NCBI GenBank assembly: GCA_900553905.1
Contig: USFL01000058.1
Span: 1-8,044 of the forward strand
Direction of reading: 5' to 3'
Length of the DNA: 8,044 bases
Source of the DNA: an uncultured Eubacteriales bacterium
GTDB lineage: Bacteria; Bacillota; Clostridia; Christensenellales; Aristaeellaceae
Of the stretch, positions 1 to 5,246 are shown one piece after another. The position numbers and the translations under genes are program-made. The notes beneath the pieces are model-generated. The model made no database searches. It saw nothing but the letters and a program-made list of their open reading frames with translations, and was not told where the DNA came from. Each line of letters begins with the position of its first letter. Position 1 is the first letter of the stretch.

Positions 1-17
1 TGCTCATGGAGCTGTGA
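1..17 (+). CDS. 3' end of an upstream gene (partial, possibly a 2-oxo-acid dehydrogenase E2)
   Basis: Reading frame 3 ends in codons for Leu-Met-Glu-Leu followed by TGA at 15-17, 24 nt before the E3 start and just ahead of its ribosome binding site. Only about five codons are visible, so identity cannot be established. E2 acyltransferases commonly end in a hydrophobic Leu/Met-rich tail and are often encoded immediately before E3, so an E2 gene is a reasonable guess, but this is inference from context. Frames 1 and 2 also run into the start of the next gene (stops at 58-60 and 50-52), so even the reading frame is uncertain. Confidence 0.25.
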
Positions 18-41
18 ACGCCGCGCGGACGGGAGGAACGC

Positions 42-1346
42 ATGGATCATGAGCTTTTGATTCTGGGCGCGGGCCCCGGCGGCTATGAAGCAGCCATCCG
101 CGCCGCGCAGCTGGGCCTGAACGTGGGCCTGATCGAGCGGGACGCGGTGGGGGGCACGTGTCTCAACCGCGGCTGCATCCCCACCAAGACGCTCCTGCAC
201 GACGCAGGCCCCGGCGCGGACTTCGCCGCCCTCGGCGCGCGCAAGGAGCAGGTGGTGTCCACGCTTCGTCAGGGCGTGGAAGGGCTGCTCAAAAAGCGCC
301 GCGTGACGGTGTACCGCGGCACGGGCGTGCTCACCGGCGCCCATACCATCGAGGTGGGCGGGCAGGCGGTCACGGGTGAAAAGCTGCTGTTGGCCCCCGG
401 CTCGCGCCCCGCACTGCCGCCGGTGGAGGGCATCGGTCTGGCCCTGACCTCGGACGACCTGCTGCGGGAGCCGCGGCCGCTCGACAGCCTGCTCATTCTG
501 GGCGGCGGGGTGATCGGCGTGGAGATGGCGGCCTTCTATGCCGCAACCGGCACGAAGGTGACCATCGTGGAGGCGCAGGAGCGCTTGCTTCCGCAGATGG
601 ACCGCGAGATCTCCCAGAACCTGCAAATGATCTTCAAGCGTCAGGGACTGGCCGTGCATATGCGTGTCCTGGCGCGGCGCATCGCGGAAGGCAGCGAAGG
701 CGTCGAGATGGAGCTGGACGGCGGTGAGACGCTTACCGCGTCTGCCGTGCTGGCCGCCGTGGGCCGCCGGCCCAACACCGACGGTCTGTGCGCGTCGGGC
801 GTGGCGCTGGAGATGGAGCGCGGCTTTATCCGTGTGAACGAGCGCTTTGAAACCAGCCTGCCGGGCGTCTATGCCATCGGCGACGCCATTGGCGGGATGA
901 TGCTGGCGCATGCTGCCTCGGCACAGGGGCTTTCGGTCGTGCATGCGCTGGCGGGGGAGGAGGCGCCGCTGTGCCTTGACGCGATTCCCGCATGCGTGTA
1001 CGTTTCGCCCGAAATCGCCTGCATAGGACTCACCCAGGCGGACTGCCAGCAGCGGGGCATCGAAGCCAAGGTGGGCAAGGCCCTCATGGGCGCGAACGGC
1101 CGCACGCTGATCGCAGGCGGTCAACGCGGCTTCATCAAGGTTGTGGCGGACGCGCAGGACGGCCGCGTGCTGGGCGCGCAGCTCATGTGCGAGCGCGCCA
1201 CCGACATGATCGACTCCTTCACTGTGGCCATTGCCAACGGCCTGACCGCCGCGCAGCTCATGCGCGCCGTGCGGCCGCATCCCACTTTCCTCGAGGCGGT
1301 GGGCGAGGCGCTGGACGCGCTGGAGGGCCGGGCCATCCATTCCTGA
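42..1346 (+). CDS. lpdA: Dihydrolipoyl dehydrogenase (E3 component, EC 1.8.1.4)
   Basis: This flavoenzyme reoxidises dihydrolipoyl groups on E2 or on glycine-cleavage H protein, using FAD, a redox disulfide and NAD+ in the cytosol. Domains in order: FAD-binding Rossmann motif GAGPGG (residues 9-14); redox-active pair in CLNRGC (Cys40/Cys45); NAD-binding motif GGGVIG (154-159); second FAD motif YAIGDA (277-282); and a C-terminal dimerisation domain with HPTFLE (412-418), where His413 and Glu418 form the catalytic dyad. At 434 residues it is shorter than the usual 460-475. Most of the loss lies after the disulfide helix (about residues 52-85), and no catalytic motif is lost. The ATG at 42 follows GGGAGG at 31-36 with 5-nt spacing. 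The gene follows another ORF closely, so it is probably distal in a 2-oxo-acid dehydrogenase or glycine-cleavage operon. The family is secure; the host complex is not known. Confidence 0.95.
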   Translation: MDHELLILGAGPGGYEAAIRAAQLGLNVGLIERDAVGGTCLNRGCIPTKTLLHDAGPGADFAALGARKEQVVSTLRQGVEGLLKKRRVTVYRGTGVLTGAHTIEVGGQAVTGEKLLLAPGSRPALPPVEGIGLALTSDDLLREPRPLDSLLILGGGVIGVEMAAFYAATGTKVTIVEAQERLLPQMDREISQNLQMIFKRQGLAVHMRVLARRIAEGSEGVEMELDGGETLTASAVLAAVGRRPNTDGLCASGVALEMERGFIRVNERFETSLPGVYAIGDAIGGMMLAHAASAQGLSVVHALAGEEAPLCLDAIPACVYVSPEIACIGLTQADCQQRGIEAKVGKALMGANGRTLIAGGQRGFIKVVADAQDGRVLGAQLMCERATDMIDSFTVAIANGLTAAQLMRAVRPHPTFLEAVGEALDALEGRAIHS

Positions 1347-1360
1347 CAGACAAAAAACAA

Positions 1361-1393
1361 AAGGCGCTTTCCGAGAACTTAGGGAAGCGCCTT
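1361..1393. terminator. Bidirectional intrinsic terminator between lpdA and the kinase gene
   Basis: Arms at 1361-1372 (AAGGCGCTTTCC) and 1382-1393 (GGGAAGCGCCTT) pair over 12 bp with one G-T wobble, around a 9-nt loop. Read on the minus strand, the stem is followed by a T-rich tract (the complement of 1351-1362), so it is a good terminator for the kinase operon, whose stop codon is only 5 nt away. On the plus strand the downstream T run is short (TTTCT), so termination of the lpdA transcript would be weaker. Confidence 0.8.
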
Positions 1394-1397
1394 TCTG

Positions 1398-2318
1398 CTA
1401 GGGCGTGGGCTTCATGAAGCGGCTTAAGCCGTTGACAGGCCGCGCCTCTTCCTGATGGCTGTCCTCCGGAGCTACGGCCAGCAGGTTGGTCAGCTCGCCG
1501 TCTTCCGGGCGATTCTCCGGCTTTGGGTCCAGCATACGGAGCACCGCATCCCGCAGCTCGGCGGGAAGCCCGGAGGAGAGGGCGATATCTCCCCCGGCGA
1601 GGGCCGCTTCATAGAGATACGTGTATTTCTGATGGTCAAAGGAGGGCAGCTCACCCGTCCATACGCGGTGAATCAGCGCGCCGAAGGCGAAGGTATCCAG
1701 CTTCGGTCCCAGAGGCGCATCCTGCCCGGCCATGCGCAGGAACGCCTCGGGCGAAAGGTAGACGGGGTCGCCCTCCAGGTCGCTCTGATTCTGCGGCGGA
1801 TCATCCTTGAGAAAGCCGCTGTCCAGGTCGATCAGGCGAATGCGGTAGCCGGTCGGCCGTTTGAGCAAAAGCACATGGTCGGGCTTGAGGTCCGCGTGCA
1901 CCACGCCCTGCGTGTGCAGGCGCTGCAGGCACAGCGCCAGGTCGGAGAGAATCTGTCGCCTGGCGCGCTCATCCAGCGCCGACGCGTCGTCCGCGGTCAG
2001 GTCGGAGGGGAACACCGCCTCGCTGGCGGCATAGTAACGCCGCTCAAAGCGGAAGAAATCCAGCACGGGCACCAGCGTATCCCCAATCACGCAGGAAAGC
2101 GCGGCATAGAGCCGTTGCTTCTGCCCCTCGAAAACCTCGCAGCGCTCGCGCTGGCGGCAGCCCAGCGGCGTTGCGGGGTCTGCCGGATAGACGGGGGAGA
2201 GGAACTGCTTGAGAAAATACTTTTCCAGCCCGCGCGCGGCGATGCACCAGCGGGCGCTGCCGCTGCCCACGGTCCGCAGAGGCGTGAGCGGTCTATATCC
2301 GCCAATCAAAGCGCTCAT
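1398..2318 (-). CDS. Serine/threonine protein kinase of a TerY-P-like triad
   Basis: A cytosolic single-domain eukaryotic-like kinase of 306 residues with no membrane segment or sensor domain. Visible motifs, numbered from the chosen ATG: Gly-rich loop GSGS (18-21); ATP-anchoring Lys37 in YFLKQF; catalytic loop HADLKPDH (141-148) with Asp143 and Lys145; metal-binding Asp164 in IDLDSG; SPE (189-191); structural Asp208; and Arg270 near the end of the fold. Two positions differ from canonical kinases. The Asn of the HRDLKPxN loop is His148, and DFG is DLD; the HRD Arg is also Ala, making it a non-RD type. The open frame extends to 2387, but the ATG at 2318 is preferred because GGAGG (2332-2328) precedes it by 9 nt and the kinase fold begins just after. 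It overlaps the PP2C gene by 26 nt, implying translational coupling. A short Pro/Arg tail ends the protein. Kinase family membership is secure; strong activity is likely but not certain given the substitutions. Confidence 0.9.
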   Translation of the reverse strand: MSALIGGYRPLTPLRTVGSGSARWCIAARGLEKYFLKQFLSPVYPADPATPLGCRQRERCEVFEGQKQRLYAALSCVIGDTLVPVLDFFRFERRYYAASEAVFPSDLTADDASALDERARRQILSDLALCLQRLHTQGVVHADLKPDHVLLLKRPTGYRIRLIDLDSGFLKDDPPQNQSDLEGDPVYLSPEAFLRMAGQDAPLGPKLDTFAFGALIHRVWTGELPSFDHQKYTYLYEAALAGGDIALSSGLPAELRDAVLRMLDPKPENRPEDGELTNLLAVAPEDSHQEEARPVNGLSRFMKPTP

Positions 2319-3270
2319 CCCGTCCCCCCTCCGTCCAGTCATACTCCGTGCGGTATTCCTGCCATTTTCCCCGCGCAAAGTCCACATTCCGCCGCTTCCT
2401 GCGCACGGGGGTTATGAAGCGTTTCTGCAAAAGCGCGCGCCGGGCCGCGAACGCCTCCCGCGCCGCGTCGATGCCTTCAAACCCAAGCGGGGCCAGGAGC
2501 ACCGTCGCGTCGTCGTGCGCGGCTTTTTTCAGCTGGTTCAGCAGTCGCCGCTCCCAGCTGTCCCAGTCGGCGCTGGCGCGCAGAGTATCGAGCAGGAGCA
2601 TTTCAAACTCCATAGGCGTAGGCAGGCAGCTGAAGGCCCCGTCGGTCGCCACGACCAGCACGCAGGGTTTGAGCACGCGCAGGCGGCGAAGGCTCACCGC
2701 CACGGGCGCGTCGGCGCTGACCAGCGCGCTCAGGGGACGGTCACGGTACAGGCTTTCGAAGGGGTCCGGGTCCCCGCGCAGGTGATCGCGGGTACATTGG
2801 TGCAGCCCGGTTGCGTCCAGCACATAGCCCCGGCTGTCGCCTGCCCAGAGAAAGCACAGGTCGCTGGCAAAGGAAAGGTCGGAGGAGATAGCCGCGCACA
2901 GCGTGGTCGGCAGGCTGCGCTGCATGCTGCCCACGATGCGCGAACCGGCGGGGCAATGCTTCTGGGCGAAGCTGCAAAACAGGCTTTCCAGCTCGCCTGA
3001 CAGCTCGCGGCACAGCAGCTCGCTCTCCTCTTTGGAAGCAGGCATGGGCGGACGCTCGCCCGCCCATGCGGAGAGGGCGTGCGTGGCCAGCCGTGCGCCG
3101 GCAAACGCGCCGGTGTGATCGCCAAGGGTTTCATAGCGGCGGCTGCCAAGTCCGCCGCATCCGTCCGCCACGCACAATAGCGCGCCCTGGACAGTGGCGC
3201 GCATGCAAAAGCTGTCCTCCCCGGAGCCGGGCAGAACAGCGTATTGGGCACGAAGCAGGCGCTGGGACAC
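2293..3270 (-). CDS. PP2C-family protein serine/threonine phosphatase
   Basis: A metal-dependent phosphatase of 325 residues, predicted cytosolic, which would remove phosphate from targets of the adjacent kinase. All core PP2C motifs are present (numbering from the GTG start): GED (17-19), DGCGG (36-40), GDSR (144-147), TDG (209-211) and DDAT (253-256), so the two-metal centre appears intact. After the fold ends near residue 263 there is a ~60-residue extension. It begins as an Ala/Arg-rich helix, passes through a basic patch (RRKRR) and ends in a Trp/Tyr-rich acidic stretch. The open frame extends to a TTG at 3306, but GTG at 3270 is preferred: GGAAGGGAG (3287-3279) lies 8 nt upstream, and the TTG would fall inside the vWA gene without a Shine-Dalgarno site. 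It starts 20 nt after the vWA stop and overlaps the kinase start, so all three are probably co-translated. Confidence 0.92.
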   Translation of the reverse strand: MSQRLLRAQYAVLPGSGEDSFCMRATVQGALLCVADGCGGLGSRRYETLGDHTGAFAGARLATHALSAWAGERPPMPASKEESELLCRELSGELESLFCSFAQKHCPAGSRIVGSMQRSLPTTLCAAISSDLSFASDLCFLWAGDSRGYVLDATGLHQCTRDHLRGDPDPFESLYRDRPLSALVSADAPVAVSLRRLRVLKPCVLVVATDGAFSCLPTPMEFEMLLLDTLRASADWDSWERRLLNQLKKAAHDDATVLLAPLGFEGIDAAREAFAARRALLQKRFITPVRRKRRNVDFARGKWQEYRTEYDWTEGGRDERFDWRI

Positions 3271-3278
3271 GGGCGGCG

Positions 3279-3287
3279 CTCCCTTCC
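3279..3287 (-). promoter_or_regulatory. Ribosome binding site that fixes the GTG start of the PP2C gene
   Basis: The minus-strand sequence GGAAGGGAG lies just after the vWA stop codon (3291-3293) and 8 nt before GTG at 3270. It favours the GTG over the upstream TTG codons at 3306 and 3294, neither of which has a usable purine tract. Confidence 0.7.
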
Positions 3288-3290
3288 GCG

Positions 3291-3971
3291 TCAAATGGTG
3301 TTGCAAACGGCGTCCAGCACCTGCCGGTATTCCACATCCAGCAGCCCTTCACTGACCGTTTGCACATGAATGACCTGTCCCCATTCAGAGGAGATGCGGT
3401 TCCAGGAGGGCGCGTCCGGCGCAAAGATCAGCAGGCGCTTGGCGTTTTCGTCCATGCTGCCCCCCAGCTGCTCGTCCTCCCACCACAGGCTCAGCTCGTC
3501 AAAATCCTTGGCCATGCCCTCCGGATACCAGGGCGCGATTTTCCCATGGCCCAGGTCGTGCGTGGGCGCATCCGACCACATGACGATAATATGGCGCTTC
3601 TTCACGCCCTCGCGCGTCCAGTCGCTGCGGATGGCATAGGCCAGCGCCTCCAGCCCATCCTCCGGGATATCGCCGCCGCCCTTGGCGGTGATGCCGTTGA
3701 CGCAGTCGTACAGCATCTGCGCCTGATCGGGCAACACAAAAAAGTCGCTGCTGAGCATGGCGTCGTCGCCGTCGGCCACGTAATCGCGGAAGGCGATTAC
3801 CCGCACGCGCAGCTGGTCGATCACCTTGTGCTTCTTTTCCATTTCCGCCACGATGTCGCGGTAGAGGTTGAGCGCATTTTGCTTCACCAGATCCAGCACG
3901 TGGCGCATGCTGCCTGTGGCGTCGATGCAAAAGACCATATCGACATGGTAGGTCAGTTTATACCCTTCCAA
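3291..3971 (-). CDS. von Willebrand factor A (TerY-like) domain protein
   Basis: A stand-alone vWA protein of 226 residues, first gene of the triad operon. The Rossmann-like fold starts almost at the N-terminus with the strand HVDMVFCID. A complete MIDAS metal site is visible: DATGS at 17-21 (Asp17, Thr19, Ser21), GGGDIPED at 98-105 containing the second-loop acidic residue, and WSDAP near 132-136. No signal peptide or membrane helix is present, so it should act in the cytosol, as TerY-type vWA proteins do, probably binding a divalent metal and a partner protein. The open frame extends to a TTG at 4010, which lacks a ribosome binding site. A second TTG at 3971 follows GGGAGG (3987-3982) with 10-nt spacing and sits just before the fold, so it is chosen; no in-frame ATG precedes the first beta strand. 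The start is less certain than the identity. A role as scaffold or metal sensor for the kinase/phosphatase is inferred from the operon. Confidence 0.88.
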   Translation of the reverse strand: MEGYKLTYHVDMVFCIDATGSMRHVLDLVKQNALNLYRDIVAEMEKKHKVIDQLRVRVIAFRDYVADGDDAMLSSDFFVLPDQAQMLYDCVNGITAKGGGDIPEDGLEALAYAIRSDWTREGVKKRHIIVMWSDAPTHDLGHGKIAPWYPEGMAKDFDELSLWWEDEQLGGSMDENAKRLLIFAPDAPSWNRISSEWGQVIHVQTVSEGLLDVEYRQVLDAVCNTI

Positions 3972-3981
3972 ACCGATCGAG

Positions 3982-3987
3982 CCTCCC
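3982..3987 (-). promoter_or_regulatory. Ribosome binding site for the vWA gene (TTG start)
   Basis: GGGAGG on the minus strand lies 10 nt upstream of TTG at 3971. It is the only Shine-Dalgarno-like site near the fold's N-terminus and decides the start; a TTG with this spacing may initiate moderately. Confidence 0.55.
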
Positions 3988-4032
3988 TCAAAAAAGCGTT
4001 CTTCTCTCAAAAGGATTCTGCGTCAGCCCGTA

Positions 4033-4057
4033 TTTTCCTGCCGAATGGGAAGGAAAA
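4033..4057. repeat. Short inverted repeat in the divergent region
   Basis: TTTTCCT at 4033-4039 and AGGAAAA at 4051-4057 are perfect 7-base inverted arms around an 11-base centre, with two further C-G pairs possible inside. The position between two divergent genes suits an operator, or a leader hairpin of the vWA transcript. Inference only; arms of this length can arise by chance. Confidence 0.3.
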
Positions 4058-4118
4058 GCGGCGACGGAGCACGAAATATTTTCTGAATAAGATGCTTGAC
4101 GATGAAAGGATCAGGGCG

Positions 4119-5120
4119 ATGAAGGTACGCAGGACCATCGGCGGTGCGCTGTTTGGCATTGGCTGTGCGGTTACGTTTGTAGGAATCTTGGCGACGGTGT
4201 TGCCCATGGTTCAGAACGACCAGTTGCAGCTGGTGCTGTCTTCGTTTGAAATGCCATCGGGGAATCTTATCGTCAGCGCCGTCAATGGAGCGATGACCTA
4301 TGCGCTGCATCATTGCTATGGGGTGCTGCTGTGCGGCATCGCAATGATGGCGGTGGGGATGGGCATTCTGCTCCATCGCCCGCGCCGCCGCCCCGCCCGC
4401 CGCAGGGCGCCCTCGCCTTATAGCCGCCCGGCGTCTGCGCCCGCAGCCAAACCCGTATGGCCGGAGGAGGATGCCGACTGGTCGGCATGGAAGCCGCGGG
4501 AAGCGAGAACCAACCCCTTTGCGGGGGCGATTTATGAGGACCTTCCCCCCCGTACACCGTCTCCGGCGGTGCCGACGGCCTACACGCCGCCGCCCATTCT
4601 GCCGCCCTCCAATGCCGAGGATGAACCCTCGCCCTATGCCCGGCCCTTTGCAGAGCCGCCTGCGCCGCCCCCCGTGGCTGAGCCTGCTGATGCAGAGCCT
4701 TTCTTTGCAACACCGTCTGTGGGGGAGCGGTCATCCACGCCGGAGTCGTCAGCGCCGCCTGCTGTGGAGCCTCCCTCCGCGGCACAGGCCGTGCAGGAGC
4801 CGACGGCAGCGTCTACGTCATTTGCCGTTTCGGGGATGGACACAGCTCCCTCTGTTCCCGTCCCGCCCGCGCCGTCGGCCGTACCTGCCCATACCGAGGC
4901 TGGCACGCCCAGCCAGAGCGGATCACGTGTGATGATTCGCTCCACCATTGCGGCCAGGGCGGAAAAGTCCGCCCCGGAGCCTACAGCCCCCGCACCGCCC
5001 GCGTCGCGCAAGGTGGTGCTGGACGGCATCGCCTACGAGCCCAACGAGCCTCCGGAAGAGGAGGCCGCGCCGCCCGTATCCTCCCGAATCCGCAGCACGA
5101 TGGGCAAGCACACGGTATAA
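4119..5120 (+). CDS. Two-helix membrane protein with long Pro/Ala/Glu-rich cytoplasmic tail, function unknown
   Basis: I do not recognise a family for this 333-residue protein. Residues 7-29 form a hydrophobic helix preceded by KVRR, a ~37-residue polar loop follows, and residues 67-86 form a second helix. The stretch RPRRRPARRR right after helix 2 puts the tail inside by the positive-inside rule, so both termini are cytoplasmic. Residues 97-333 are low-complexity and probably disordered, rich in Pro, Ala, Glu, Ser and Thr. The end carries two related basic motifs: MIRSTI at 272-277 and RIRSTM at 323-328, the latter almost at the C-terminus. The ATG at 4119 is chosen because AAAGGA (4105-4110) lies 8 nt upstream; an in-frame ATG at 4092 has no such site and the frame further up is antisense to the triad. 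Divergent pairing with a kinase/phosphatase operon suggests, but does not show, that the tail is phosphorylated. Confidence 0.8.
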   Translation: MKVRRTIGGALFGIGCAVTFVGILATVLPMVQNDQLQLVLSSFEMPSGNLIVSAVNGAMTYALHHCYGVLLCGIAMMAVGMGILLHRPRRRPARRRAPSPYSRPASAPAAKPVWPEEDADWSAWKPREARTNPFAGAIYEDLPPRTPSPAVPTAYTPPPILPPSNAEDEPSPYARPFAEPPAPPPVAEPADAEPFFATPSVGERSSTPESSAPPAVEPPSAAQAVQEPTAASTSFAVSGMDTAPSVPVPPAPSAVPAHTEAGTPSQSGSRVMIRSTIAARAEKSAPEPTAPAPPASRKVVLDGIAYEPNEPPEEEAAPPVSSRIRSTMGKHTV

Positions 5121-5139
5121 ACGCAGAGCTGAATAAGGA

Positions 5140-5165
5140 AAGGGGCCGCCTCGCTGCGGCCCCTT
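5140..5165. terminator. Terminator-like hairpin after the membrane protein gene
   Basis: A perfect 10-bp GC-rich stem (5140-5149 AAGGGGCCGC with 5156-5165 GCGGCCCCTT) and 6-nt loop lie 20 nt past the stop codon. The plus strand lacks a clear T run after it, so termination of this gene may be incomplete. The minus strand is followed by TTTCCTTATT, so it can also back up termination of the converging surface-protein transcript. Confidence 0.65.
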
Positions 5166-5179
5166 CATGATGCCGGAAA

Positions 5180-5243
5180 AAACCCGCGAGGTCGATTCCG
5201 GCATGCAAATGCGGCGTCCGGATGAACCGGACGCCGCGGGTTT
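5180..5243 (-). terminator. Composite intrinsic terminator of the surface-protein gene
   Basis: Immediately after the minus-strand stop codon, an 11-bp perfect hairpin (5211-5221 with 5227-5237, loop of 5 nt) is nested inside a longer pairing of AAACCCGCG with CGCGGGTTT (5180-5188 with 5235-5243). On the minus strand the outer arm runs straight into TTTTTT, the hallmark of an intrinsic terminator. The two pairings share bases 5235-5237, so they compete at their junction. A further 9-base inverted pair (5170-5178 with 5196-5204) overlaps the same region. Confidence 0.7.
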
Positions 5244-5246
5244 GTG

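Larger units (their letters stand above)
3972..4118. promoter_or_regulatory. Divergent promoter region between the triad and the membrane protein gene
   Basis: These 147 bases separate two outward-facing genes, so both promoters should lie here. The segment around 4072-4092 is distinctly AT-rich (AAATATTTTCTGAATAA) against GC-rich surroundings, which fits promoter DNA. I could not pick out a convincing pair of -35 and -10 hexamers on either strand, so no individual promoter is claimed. Being shared, the region could couple expression of the triad and the membrane protein. Confidence 0.4.

Noticed and set aside
992..1417. Alternative plus-strand frame within lpdA
   Set aside because: Arg/His-rich shadow frame of a well-defined enzyme gene, with no ribosome binding site or domain.
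2319..2336. Run of six G on the minus strand before the kinase start, considered as a frameshift slippage site
   Set aside because: It is explained as part of the GGAGG ribosome binding tract, and neither overlapping frame would gain a sensible fusion product from slipping.
1455..2417. Plus-strand open frame of 320 codons opposite the kinase gene
   Set aside because: It is antisense to a gene with clear kinase motifs, has no recognisable domain, and long antisense frames are expected in GC-rich coding DNA.
2209..3000. Plus-strand open frame of 263 codons opposite PP2C
   Set aside because: The opposite strand carries all PP2C motifs; the predicted product is Arg/Ala/Gln-rich with no hydrophobic core or motif.
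3066..4118. Upstream two-thirds of a 684-codon plus-strand open frame that ends in the membrane protein gene
   Set aside because: This part is antisense to the PP2C and vWA genes and the divergent region. The ribosome binding site and the helix-starting Met at 4119 mark the real start.
4282..5029. Minus-strand frames opposite the Pro-rich membrane-protein tail
   Set aside because: The complement of Pro/Ala codons naturally yields Gly/Ala/Arg-rich open frames; no start signal or motif supports a gene.
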